A DNA stretch of 64,000 bases from assembly GCF_018691265.1 (NCBI RefSeq), contig NW_024881330.1:19860886-19924885 (forward strand), read 5' to 3'. Each line of letters begins with the position of its first letter. Position 1 is the first letter of the stretch. The position numbers and the translations under genes are program-made. Under the pieces are notes generated by a model. That model saw only the letters and a list, made by a program, of their open reading frames with translations, was not told the origin of the DNA and searched no databases. Below, piece after piece: positions 12,301-61,800 of the stretch. The stretch comes from Tyto alba (lineage: Eukaryota; Chordata; Aves; Strigiformes; Tytonidae).

Positions 12301-15300
12301 TTTTAGCAAGATTTCTCTAATTGTAACAGATTGAGTAACTCCCTTTCCACTCCACAGGGGGAAGAATAATCAAAGATAACTTCCAGCAAACTTACCTGTT
12401 TTCTGCATACAGATGTCATCAGAGAGATTTTAAACTACTGAAGAGGGAAAAAAAAAAGGAATAACCCCACAGATTGAATGACTCAGGAGACAAGACACAT
12501 TACACAAAGATCAGCATTTACAGGTGTTTTTTTTACAGAAAGATCAGCATAATAAGGAAACCTATCTACTCAACATAGCTACAGTAATATACAAAAAAAC
12601 AAACGCCACCAACTTTAAGCAGGTAAGGAAAATAAGCTAATGTTTTAGATCTGCCTTTGCTGAAATGGCATGCAACTTCCTCAGCAGCACAAGTTACATC
12701 ATTTGTCCTCTGAGCCAAGCAATGTGCTAAGTTAATTGATTGTAAAGACGTGAAGATGCGGCTGGATGTCTGAAAGATAATTCACTTTATTCAAGCTCAG
12801 TTATCACTTCAGTAATTTGCTGATATATAAAATTCTCCATGAAAGAAAGCCAAAGTGTCTAAGCAAGGTTCCTTCTCCTTTCAAACTGCCAGGAGAAGCA
12901 AGACTTAACTATGTTTGCCCACCTATCCAGCTCCTGCTGACTTGTACAGAAGCAAAGACCTCTCTTCTCATCTTTCTCTTCCTTTATGCTTCTTAAAGTA
13001 ATTTTCCATATATTATTTATAGAATACAGAACTTAAGTTATCAGAAGCACCAAAATAATTTCTTTTCATTCTTTCTCTGTGTTCCTCCTTAAAAAGAAAT
13101 CTCTACCAGGCCAACTTACTTCCTGGCTTCTCCCTTTATTTCATGGCCATTAACTGAGCTGCAGCTCGCCCCTGCAAATGTCCACATGTGTAATGACTTT
13201 CTTGAGCAACCGTCAGTGGATAAAGCTGGGAACTGGGCTCTGCAGACAACAAGGATTTCAGAAGTTTCTTCACCTGGTTTATCTGCACCCGAGGAGCCTG
13301 GGCTGAATTTGGTCCCCATGGGTAGCTGAGTCCATACTGTCCTTTCTCAGATTTTCACCTGGGGCTCCCTCCTTTACTTGGTCTTTAGGACAGAACCAGT
13401 TGTTCACGAGCTTCCTCTCACCAGTCACCACTCCCTCCTACCTCCACCTTCACACTACTCTGAAAAAAGAGGTGATGCTGCCCCTCATGCCTCCTCCCAA
13501 GAGCAGCCACAACTCAGGAGGTGTCTCTTCCTCCAGAGAGGAAAAAAGATGGCCAGGATGAACAGCTGGGTGCTGCTCTCACAGGGAGCTACAAAGGAGA
13601 AGGGGGAAGGCTACAAGGAACAGAGCTGCCCCAATCTGCTCGAGAACCCTGACCTTTCCCTCGCAGAATTCTGTTAGAATGGAAAACTGTGCACAGAGAA
13701 GGCAGAAAGGCTGCTCAGAGTAAAAAAAAAAAAGTCCACCTTCACCTTTTCAGACACAAAGCTCCATAAAATTGCCTGTTTTGTGCAGCTGCCTGCTGTC
13801 CTGAGTTGCTTTGAACCTCAGAGAAATCATTCACATCCATACAGCACAAAGTGCATTAGCAAAGAAAGGGAGCAAGCACTGAGAGCAGATTCGTGTTCTA
13901 CTTTTGCTATAAAGTTCCAGATTTGTTAGCTGAAAAAAACAGAAGTTACATGGTTATTTTTAAATGCCTCTGAGCCACTGTATATTAGATAAATGGTAAA
14001 GTCCATATCTTGGATGTGAAAGATTGCAATTAATAGTATAGTCATTAGGACCCATAAAAGCCACAGAAAAGCATTTATTTCATTGGAGATTTCTCAGGTT
14101 TGGGTTCATTTTAGGGGATTTTAGTGAGAGAGACACACAACCTATCATACCTAATTGGCCAATCTCTCCCAGTGACTTCTCCCACTTTTCCAACCGTTCG
14201 TGGGCCAGAGACTGACTCAGCAACACGATGGTTAGGTCACTTGCTGGGAATACGAGAAAATGAAGTTCAAAGTCTCTCTCTTAATCAGGTAAACATATAA
14301 CCCAGGGAAATGACTCAGTTGTTAGGTTACTGGTAATCCAATGTGGAGTCAACTTTGTGGGTATGGCTTTTTCAGCACTGAAAAGGTTTCTGTTTTTCTC
14401 TAATATGGAACAAGCCCAGAAGTAAAACCTCAATTTTATTGTAAAACAAAATTCTTGCATTCTGGCCAGTCCTTAGTAATATCACTTCCCATTTAAATAG
14501 TCTTCTTCATTCAGGGTGTTTGTGCTCCCCTCCCTCTCACCCCCACAGTGGCACTGAATCCTTGGTTCCACAGCTTTCTTCAGATCACTGGGGACCTGAC
14601 AGCAGATGGACATCCTCCTGACACCATCGATTCCTCTGTTTCATTTACCTGAAGTGATCAGAAATAAGTGAACATAGGCAGTATCTGGCAGCCTTCTGGT
14701 ATTTTTCTGTTCACTGCCAAAGAACACACCCGCAGTTCTCACCCACCACTAAAGAGGAAACAGGACAAAACAACAGAAAAACCACCACCCTGGCGTGACC
14801 AGATGTCATCCCTCAATTCTCATGCATGTCATGGTTGGCCACAGCATACAGACAGAAACCCTGCCCCAAAGAACCACCACAAAAGATATTACTGGGGGAG
14901 GCAACAGGCAAGAGACTGCAGGAATGGATGGAGCATGAAATAAAAAGACCACGTGGCTGCGGAGCCCAGCAGAGCACAGGCTTTCTTATATCTCCTCTAT
15001 TTCAAGCAGAACTTTTACCTCACTAAATTCTACCATTTCCAGTCTCTGCAGCCTTCCTTGCATTAATTTCATTTAAAATGTTCTTCTGACTAATGCATTA
15101 GTCAGCAATCACTTTTGTTGATTTCTTCCTGATTTTACACATAGATGTCCATCTATGAAAAGGCACTTTTCAGTTGCTTACAAATACACAGCCAGGGCGA
15201 TTTAGGCAACTATCTATTCTGCTTCCACTTAGGAGTCTGGCACATGAAGGATACAAAAGAAAAGAAAAAAAGTTGGTGCCTAAATTTAAGAATCGAATCC

Positions 15301-18300
15301 ACGTCTAAGCACTTAAGCACTTAAATATGTGAAAATTTGGAATCCAAAAAGCGCCAGCAAGGCCAAACGGGAGATCATGACTTTGAGAAATCCATCCCTT
15401 ATTTTGTTGCCTAAATAGCAATCCAGGAATAGGGCCCAGGGCCTCATTTTAAACAAAATATTTGTATGTATGCTGGCTAGAGCTGGAGGGAATAAATCAG
15501 ATCACTGATCCTCTCTGAACTGGCAAATCACTGGAATTTTTGAAAAGGTACTATTCACATTATACAGGCACTCAGAAGATGGCATACGACAGCTGGGCAC
15601 TGAAAGGACAAGAGAAAGGTTGTTATCCTACAGGCAGACGTTAGAGCTGGGCAAGGGGCACCACCGCTGGGGCACAGAAGGCCCAGGTGCTCTCAACCTG
15701 GAACCCGCATAAGACGCTGCTCCTTGCGCTAACCTCAGCCACCCACCAGCCTGTCAGGCTCCTAGCCCTAAAAATTCACTTTTTATGCAGCTAGACAGCT
15801 CAAACACAGGTATCAGCCAGCCTAAATGAACGTTCTTCACAGAGAGCTTTTTCTTCAGCAAACTTCATGTAAAAAAAAGAGGGCCTAAGGAAAAACAGAC
15901 ATAAATCTCTTGCTAGGCTTCTTTATCCAATTCCCTCCCAAAGCGATGGTATCACATATCGATTTGCTCTCAGACTTGATCCCAAATGATCACCTCTACA
16001 TCTCTGCTTTACTGAGAAGATGGTTTGTACGTGGAAAAGCCCTAATGTTCCTTGAAACCACTCTGATAATAGGTGTAGCTATTTCTTTCATATGGCTAAT
16101 CAGGCTCAGAATTACCTGAATATGGGAGCTTCCCAAGAGGAGTAAATTATCTGCACTAGCAAAGTCTCCTTTCTCAGTCTGGGCGGTGCCTACACTTAAC
16201 TAAATCAAAGTTTACTTAAAATCTTATTAGAACTTTTGGCTCCATACAGACATCACATTTCTGGGAAGTTTTGATCAAAAACCTTGGCGCGGCTACAATT
16301 ACAATATTGTTACAAGTCAGTAAATGTTATTGATATGTTTAAAACAGAAATTCTGTATTCATTTTATATACAATTTGTCCCAACTGCAGTCATCAAGACC
16401 AAGGTATTTATAGGTTTTTTTAGCATTTCCATCCTGCCTTCGAATCTTTCAAACATATTTTCAGCTTACAGTAGAGCCTGCTAATAATGCCCAAGCAGCC
16501 CATACAATAATCATGCAGTGAAAAAGAAGGAATAACAATGTTGATTACAGAATTAAAAGGATGCAGCAGCTATTGACTTCTACTAGACCTACTACTAATT
16601 CTTCATGGGTTTCAGTCTTGATTCTAACTTAAACAGAATAAACTGCAGCAGTTGTCCAGGGAAAGATACTGTTCCACCAGGTAGTTTTCTTATGCCACTG
16701 CCCACATCATGATCTATCCACATTTACGTGATTTCCAAAGTCTAAACTGAAACAAAAATTCTCAGATGGCCAGTGACAGCTTTGAGTGTTGTACCTGTAT
16801 TTAATAGAATAAGAAACACAAACCAACTTGGCAGACACACCACTGTGTCAAGCTCAATTACCCAAATAAACAGAGGTAATGGTTAATTTTACTTGCTGCT
16901 CACTTTTTTGAAAGTGTCTCAGTGTTATTTTTTGCAGTCTCTTCTCGGGAGGATTACATCTGCCTGGTTTAAAATTTCACTTCTAAACATCATGTCCAAA
17001 ACCTAAAAGCTTGTTACAGAAAAACTGTATAAATTTGGGAAAAGATCCTTTATTCTTTGGGGAAAATTAGCCTTGATCCTAGGAGGAATCTTACTGAAGT
17101 AAGCCCCGTCTGTGGGACAAGCAGCGCTTCTATTGACGATGCAAATAGGTCATGACCTGCCATGATGGAAGCCCATCAGGAACTTTTCACAAGTGAGCAG
17201 CTGCTCTAAATGTGTCTTTCTCCACTGGTAGCCCTGAGGCAGACGCCTATGTGCTAGCCAAATGACACAAGGAACCCTAACATCAACAAGGTCACACTGA
17301 AAGCAGTTAAAATACATAGGGATGAAGAGAAAAACATTTCTGCACTATTTCAAATAATTTTAAAATTAATTTCAATTTTAAACACAGCCTTATACCTCTC
17401 ATTATTTATGCAATGCAAAACTGCAGCATATTTTGTCGTCTTTTACAGGGAAGAGAAATATTGGACCTATGCTGACTCACACAAGCCCGAAAGGTGGCTC
17501 TTCTCCCCAGCCATCCCTTTGACCTTGGATAAAGGGCCTCCCATCTGGAAGTGTTTTCCCTACGTTATTCACTCCCTGCTCTCTCGCACTCACACATACA
17601 AAAAGGCCCAGTGACTGCGAGAACTGAACTGCAGTCACCAAGACACCGTGAGTAATAGATCTTTCTATACATTTGCACGTCGTTCAGCATGGATAAAATC
17701 CACCCTCTTACATTCCTTGTCAACCACCCACGGAGGAGCTAGGCAGACTGCAGATGTTCAGCAGGGCGGGTCTGTTGTCCGATGTCCTTCCACCCCAAGG
17801 CAAAGACATAGATGCTGACCTTTAGTTGTGCACCAGTAATTGTGTGCACCAAAGCTAAGAACGTGCAAAACCTTCACAGATCCAGGATCACTCCAGCCTC
17901 AGTGAAAGTGGAACGGTAGCACTTTGGCACGAATCTTCTGCAAGGTTCCTGCTGTGCAGAGGCCAAGGGGAGAAAAGTAAAATAGGGAGGGCAGTCCCTA
18001 GTACCTGCAGGCAGATTTTCACGCCAATGTGCAGCCCTACCAACAGCTGGGTGAAGACTCACGTGCTGGTTTGGGTCTCCAAGCACATGTATCTGAGCAC
18101 CTACTCTGTAGGCTCTGGGCCCAGTCTTATTTAGCCCTTCTCAGTTGCAGTGGTGCCTGCTCAGCAGGAATGCTCACCTCGGGGAGCCCGAGTGCAGGAG
18201 AACGGCACTTGCTTTGTAACTCACCCTAGGAAGTCCTACTACAGCATATGGGTTGAACAGGACTTTGTGCTGCTCTCCAGCCTTTCTTCCTTCCAGACAA

Positions 18301-18433
18301 GCATCAAATGGATTGCACTGCTTTATACAGGGGATTTCCTCATCACAGAACAAAATTAATTCACCTATGAAGTGCACTGATAAAGGTTTTCCATTTCACA
18401 GCCAACAGCTGAAAAACAGCTTTCTCCACCAGA

Positions 18434-18505
18434 GGTGGTTTTGGGGGGGGTTGTTTGTTGGGTTTTGTTTGTCTTTTGTAGTTTTTTTGTTTGGCTGTAT
18501 TTTTT
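18434..18505. repeat. G/T-only low-complexity tract
   Basis: The plus strand here is almost free of A and C, with an 8-G run and repeated TTTG/GTTT units. It has the complementary wording of the A/C tracts seen elsewhere in the window. Confidence 0.8.
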
Positions 18506-21500
18506 AAGTGGTGGGTAGATTAATGACCATTTACTTCTGAAAACTAGTCTCTGGGTTGAATCCAACTTCCAGCTGATGCCAATCAAGAGGATACAGATCT
18601 ATAAGGATGCAGAGCCCTTCCAGATAAGATGACTAATTTCAAGTACTTTATTCTCCACGTAGACTCCAGTATCTGTACTTAAGCAATAATTAGTCCTAAA
18701 ATCCTATTCATGCACTGGGCAATGCAAGTAATAAGCAGTATAACGAGACATAATAAGCAGTACTAGTTTTCTAGACAAAACCACATTCAAGAACTGTTCT
18801 AGCACTCTTCCACTCTGACACCACCTTGAGGGAGGGTGAGAGATCTGTCCTCTCCCTGCACACTGGAGTGCCTGCACATTGCACAGCACTGTTTAACTGG
18901 AATATGTATGGTTTAGATTTTAATGGAGTGTTGGTTTTAGGGCTGAATATAAGGAAGCTCTTGAGTTACAAGAAGAAGAATTATTATTGCAAACCTGACT
19001 ACAGCTACAGTTGGTGTTCTTGGAAGATGAGGGTGCAAGTAACAAGAAGCTAACAAATTCATGCCAGTAAGTCAAGTTTAATTTGCTTTCCTTTCCCCTC
19101 CCTTCCAAAGCTGGCTGAAATACAAGTTCCACTGTAAATGCAGTGACTAGCAAACATGGATGCCATCACAAATACAGCGCTGCCAGGAGGAAGTCCTCCG
19201 TTGACTAATAACAGAGTTTCCAATAGCAACTGCAAGATATTCTGGGCACTGAACTGAAAAGATTTAGGGACATATTCTAAACAAAGATGTGCTTTTTGCA
19301 GCTACATAATACGAATTGTATAACATTTGGACAAAAGGTTTTTAAGAAGTCACCAGTAACTTCTATTACAAAGGCAGAATTGAAGGTTTTGTTGGCTCTT
19401 AATGACTTTTACATCAACAGATAACACTAAGCTCTCCCTATCAAGCCTATTAACAAAGTAGGGCTGCAAAAAAAATAAAGACACAAGTCATAGGTACACA
19501 TGCTTGGCATTGCAAAGGTCTCAAGTTTTTGCTGTGAACTAAAACAATATGAAAACATAGCCTTTTATTTTGGACAGAGACTACATGCTTGATAATAATA
19601 TTTTTGTGTAGCATCTGTCACTGTCAGAGCACAATACAGAACATAATCAAGTTCATTTGTTAACTAAGTAACCCATTCTTTGAAAACCTATTCTTTAATG
19701 CAAGACAGTATCACTGATCTATTACAAAGTCATTTGCTAGAACTGGAAAATTAATTTTATAAAGATCACATTATATAACAGCTTCTTTTCTGTACCCTTT
19801 CCTTGCTGAGAGTGCCAGGCATTTAATACAGTTACTTCCCCTGCAGACACCGGATTTCTTAATTTTTTATTTTTTTTCATTTGAATATGGAAAAACCCCT
19901 GAATTTCCATTGCTGCAATTCAATACTTCTACGAAGGACTGCTCATGCATTTTCATAGAATAACTTATTTTACCTTTGAAGTAAATACAAATTTGTCAGA
20001 ATTATTTGCTATGTAAATTTGGAAGTTCTATTATCTGGGAATTATGCCAAAATATAAGCACAAATCAGAGTGCTAAATAGTAAATTTGAAAAGATACTAA
20101 GCAGTAGTGAAAACTATAAGGTTCTAAGCAGCCAAATGAGATGAAATTTGTCATCAAATCACCGAAAACAAGAAATAGAACAAACTTCCTTACAGAGAAA
20201 CTAATGAACTATATGCCCATGTCTGACATTGTTATATTAAACATTACCTCTGAATAAAATATTATTTACAACAATTTCCAGCAGCATAGAAGCCTGTTGC
20301 ACAAGAATACTGCACTGCTGTTTCTTAATACCTTGGAGGTGAAATGTTATGCACTGATAAATAATTTTAGTCTACAGTACAGCTTCCCACCATTTTTACT
20401 TTTAGAATGCAACCAAGTTATTTGAGGTGTAGGTAAAATAAAAAAAGGACTAATGAGGGTTTAAAACTCTAGATGGCACACTCATACAGTAAAAGACTAT
20501 AAATCTGAACAGAAATACATAGGTTCACCTATGATATTTTCTTGGTTTTCCGCGTGAAACATACATAATCTATCTGGAAATACTGTTCCAAGGCCAGTTT
20601 GTGCATTACTATTATAAAAGGATCTGCACTATTTCCCCAAGTTAGAATTGCGTGATTTAATATAATACTATGCAGTATTTGCAGTTTCATATTTCAACAG
20701 TACTGATTTAAGTTTATTTAAGATTCCATATACAATTAATTCTCATGGCAGAGCACCCATCCTGTCAAACTATTGTACTCCAACCTACTTCATGGATAAT
20801 GGGAATGAGATCTTACACGTTTCTTAAAGGCACAGTCTCATGCAACAACTAGTTCAGTTATACACAATTTCAAGCTTTGAAGTCACAAGCAAAGTTTTTG
20901 TTGCTGCTTCGTTTTTTAAGCAGGAGATCAATTTTGGTTTATTACATCAAGTCCACGGTCATAAAAAGGCCATTTTGATACACAGCCTTTAGCCTACCCA
21001 TCTATACAGAGTAGGCAGTATAATATACGAAACTCAAATCAGTTTGCATGGTGATAACAGTCACAAAAATGACATTGCAATATTCTTATTAGAATTTGTC
21101 AAGGATATGTTGTTGCTGTTGTGCTACCTTACTAAAGCCAGAACAAATTAAATGATAGCTGTGCAACTGAATTGCCACAATACACATGTGAACAACATCC
21201 AGAATGACCAGAACTGCAAAATGCATGAATTAGGGTGTTTGAATAAACAAATGTCTAAAGACAAATAAAATACCGATTTACAGTGTGTTAGATGCTTCAT
21301 GCTAATGGTGTAAAAACACTTTTATCCTCCAGTAAGTACAAGGCAGTTGAAGAAGCTATCTTGTCTTTGCAGTGCAGTAACACTTGGTTACTGTGGAAAA
21401 GCTAATATACCACAGCTTACACAACAGTGAAGGGGTACCCATACCATAGGTACAAATTAGTACAGACTGGCACGCATTCAGATGGCTCTGAAATCCACGA

Positions 21501-21914
21501 TGTGGAACATATGTACAACAAAGAACACACAGAAGGAATAAAAAAGTGCATACACGTATACTGACTGGAGAACTACGTGGATATGGAAGCATTTGCCCAC
21601 ACAGTCACAGGGAAGAATGCCTTTGGCCTCGAGCCAGTACACAAGCACCTCTGAAGCAAAGTACACGAGTAGGTTTTCTCCATTTCTACAGTACTGGATA
21701 GCAACTCAGTAATAAAACCATTAACACCAACTTTTTTCTCTAATAAAGTGTCTTCATAATCACTCCTTGTTGTATGGTAAATATTTACCAGAAAGTGGAC
21801 ATCTGTAGCATGCTTTTACTCTTAAATATGAAAATAAGATAAAAATTTCTAACATACGTTACTCAACTACATACATAAATCTGTCATTTCCATTTGCAAG
21901 TCCAATAAATCACT

Positions 21915-22241
21915 GTAATTTCTTAAAATCATTTAACAAGTTTATTTCTACAAATTATGGCTTAAAAGCAGGTACTGTAGATACAAAAATCTGAAGAGAC
22001 TGATGTGCAGCACATGTCATTTCTTTATGTTGTCTATGTGGATAAGTTGTGCATTTCAGTGGGTATTCATCATACTTATAGCAGCAATAAATAGGCATTT
22101 TACTTTCCATAAAGCATTATTTTAGATAGTACATTAATCGATATAAAATTGACTTTTAAGAGCACTAGATTAACATAACCCAGAGGTCATTACAAGTTGA
22201 TCATGGAATTGGAAAATCTAATACTGGATCTCTGTGCTAAT
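21915..22241 (-). other. EMC2: EMC2 3' UTR, probable proximal form
   Basis: This AT-rich stretch directly follows the EMC2 stop codon. The first AATAAA on the minus strand after the stop is at 21941-21946, which would place cleavage roughly 15-25 bases further down, near 21920. A T/G-rich stretch follows on the transcript strand around 21865-21895, as expected for a downstream element. Later AATAAA copies (for example 20938-20943) allow a longer UTR, so the end is inferred, not certain. Confidence 0.45.
21941..21946 (-). terminator. EMC2: Candidate poly(A) signal AATAAA of EMC2
   Basis: TTTATT on the plus strand reads AATAAA on the transcript strand, about 300 bases after the stop codon, and is the first canonical hexamer met. 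Whether it is the main site cannot be told without transcript ends. Confidence 0.45.
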
Positions 22242-58819
<36,578 letters not shown>

Positions 58820-61800
58820 CTGGAGGCAAAGAAGAGGAAAAAGGTAATACTGAAAAAAAAAGAAAATACTGAGATTTCCAGATAGCAATGGAATTAGAAT
58901 TTTATTTCTGGAAAATATGTATGTGAAGAATGGGTTCAGAGAGCAATTGATATAAAAGAGTAACTTCTACTAATATTAGAAAACTCCTAGAAACAGATAG
59001 GTGTACCAGACCTCTGAAACCGTATCACACAAACAGTGCTCATGTTCTAACACAATCAGTTCAACTTCTAAATCTGCACTCTCCCAGGTTAGTAACATAT
59101 GCAGTAAAAAAACCTTATACCTAGTTATCCACTAAATAATAAAATTTAACAGACATTACCCATGGTTAGGAAAAATAGGCTATGAGACATTTCTCCCAAG
59201 TAGTTTCACAGTTATATCTACGAACAATACTAAAATTTCATTTCTGCTCCAGGTGAAAAAATTTTCACTTAAAATATTAGAAAAACCATGAAAATCCAAT
59301 CACTGCACATGTTTACCATTGTAAGCAAAATGATGTGAACTTCCACCCTAAAAAGAACCCACACACTCTTATGGAAAGGAGCTGCAAAAAAAAGCAGACA
59401 CGGAAGTGAAGGCTTTCTACACCAGATAAGTGCCCAAAGGTATAAAAATCATCACTGTCTAGGTAAGATAGAAAAGATGGTTTATTTTAGCATTAGGATT
59501 TTTGTTTCGAGAGTGTATTTCCTATGGCTCAGATCTCCAAGAAAGCTGGCATACTCATCAACTCAGCTAGAGAGTGCTACCTAACTTAGGTTTTATTTAT
59601 CCTCTGGATCTGGAAATTGCTAAGAATGCGATTTTGTAATGACATATACATTTATATACATGTAGATGTTCCATATACAAAAACAAGTTTTGAGAGAACA
59701 TAAGGAAAATAGTTTTCATTAACAGATAGTGGCTTTACCAATATGAAGGTACCATGACAACTGCTGCCAGTATTATTTTTAAACTTTACAACAGCTGGAA
59801 AAACAAACACAACGATAGATCTAAACACTGTTAGTTTTTCTTGCACTTCAAAATGCATAGTTAACATAACTGACAGTTAAAAACTAAGCACTGAACTTTC
59901 TTCCATCTACCTGAAGTGATCTCAGATCGTTCATAAGACTGCTATTGTGCTACATTTTGTATTTTGAAATTCAACCAAAACCACCACAGGGTTACATTTC
60001 ATATGCATGGGTAAAGTTAAATGGTTCTAGACACATGATGGTCCCTGGATATTCAAACTTAGACAGCAAGAATGTGAGAGAACACAAACATTCACAAAAG
60101 CTGACAAGTTAAATGCATAAAAATAAATAAGCTGTCTGATTTCTATCCTCTCATTTACTTGGAAATTATCAATGCCTCCATTCCAGTGTGATTCCAAATG
60201 GAACACTGTATGAATTATGTATTAACAGAATGCACATCTACCATTCATCACCCAAGTAGAGCATTTACAGCAATGGAAAAAAACTGTAGGACAGAGAATA
60301 GTGTATCAGCTGATGACTGAAAAACAAAGTAAAAAAAAAGTTCTCATGAGTGTGAATCTATCAGGAGGTTCATTACTTTTAAAAACACTGAATTTTAAGT
60401 AAAAAGTAGAAGAAAATTCTAAAAATGGCAATAAAAACTTATGAAGGTTTTTTACAATGTTGTCAAACAATTTTTTACTGAAGAAAGCTAACAAGAGTCA
60501 GCCAATAATAACTTCAATCTTGGAGGTAAATCTACATACAGCACACAATACAAGGTTGGGCAGTAGCAATCTGGGATTTAAAAAAAAAAAAAAAATTGTT
60601 AAACAAATGTCTAGTTTTAATTACACTTACTCCTGTCGCGTGTATAGGCTGGTCCCTAGCAACTGATACGTTTGTTTTAGCCTTAGGTTCTCTTCAATTA
60701 GCAAGCTTTGCACATATAAATCAAAACACTACCAGACCAAAAGAGTAGATGCACTTGCCACAATGTTTGCTGTTCCCTAAAAACATGCAAGCAGTCTACA
60801 GCAAGACAAAAAAAAATAACCTGTGTTTTATTTTTGTGTCTGTTAAGGCATCTGTTAATTAGGCCTGAGCAACCAGATATGAAGTAATCCTCTTAGAATT
60901 ACTTATACTTCGATTGTTTAGTTGGATCATCATTTTCAAGTCCTCGATATCTAAAAGCACCTGATAAAATGAATGAATTTACCCCTATTAGTAGTGACAT
61001 ATATTGCATACTCCAAAATGTTACCTTAACATATAGTAACTGCTACCAGAGGCAGTCACTCAGCGGCCCCACAACCATTACATTTCTAGAGCTCATTTGT
61101 ATATTCTTCTGTTCCAGACACCAAATCTTCCACCACACCTCAGCTCCACACACTCTCACATTACAAAGTACAAATCAGACCAAAAAACTCACACATCCCC
61201 CAATTCAGCAAGCTTCCCTACAGGCAGGGGGTGGGCAGTGGCCCGGTGCCCGCTCCCTGCGGGTGCTGCCTCTCACCACAACCACTCACCTTTCCAAGCG
61301 GCCTCAACTAAAACCTCGGCATCTCACCTTTGCCTGCTGCAATCCCATAAATTCCTATATAAAATCCAGAGCAAGTAATCTGTCCCTTTGATTACTGATG
61401 AAAATCAGGAATACCTAAAAGCAAGCAAACACAGCGCAGAACACAACAAAAGCACCTCACCAATGCTTAATTGCACACAGATTATGACAGAGATGAAATG
61501 TGACTGTTTTCTACTTCCCAAAGCCTTTCCATACAAACTAAATATGAATTCAGTTTCTAAATCATAGGAAGGAACCAATTTTGACATCTGAAGTGAAGTC
61601 TAATGGCTAGAGACATTAAAGGTAGAAGTGTCCAGTTTTTAAATTCATTTGGGATTTTCTCTTTGTTACACATCATGTTTCCCAACAGATAACATTTGCA
61701 AGAAAATGGCCTCATATTTAGACTGTTAAACTTCATCTTATAAAGAGTTTTATATTTTCAAAAATTACAAAAAATTCCTTGGAAAAAAGTCTCACGTGAA

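Larger units (their letters stand above)
2226..21914. other. Intergenic region 3' of EMC2, no gene recognised
   Basis: No exon, conserved protein frame or RNA gene could be supported here. The DNA is AT-rich, with GC-richer patches at about 8.85-9.5 kb, 13.1-13.7 kb and 17.4-18.2 kb that show only short frames without splice-site support. It also holds homopolymer tracts and one MIR/L3-like relic, listed separately. In mammals the next gene 3' of EMC2 is, as I recall, TMEM74 at a large distance; nothing like its coding sequence is visible here. Confidence 0.6.

Noticed and set aside
13240..13320. Phrase ggctgaatttggtcccc resembling the end of a known turtle repeat
   Set aside because: Only about 20 bases match, too little to call an element.
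1..22000. Search for TMEM74, the distant neighbour of EMC2 in mammals
   Set aside because: No frame resembles its two-transmembrane C-terminal part; in mammals it lies at a large distance, as I recall, so absence here is expected.
61200..61335. GC-richer patch considered as EMC2 exon 1
   Set aside because: No ATG followed by the expected MAKVSELYDVTWE coding is present on the minus strand, so it is not the coding first exon. It is kept only as a possible alternative noncoding exon.
60969..61391. 140-codon open frame on the plus strand
   Set aside because: The sequence is Ser/Thr/His/Pro-rich by composition, with no family resemblance and with a second frame open over the same stretch.
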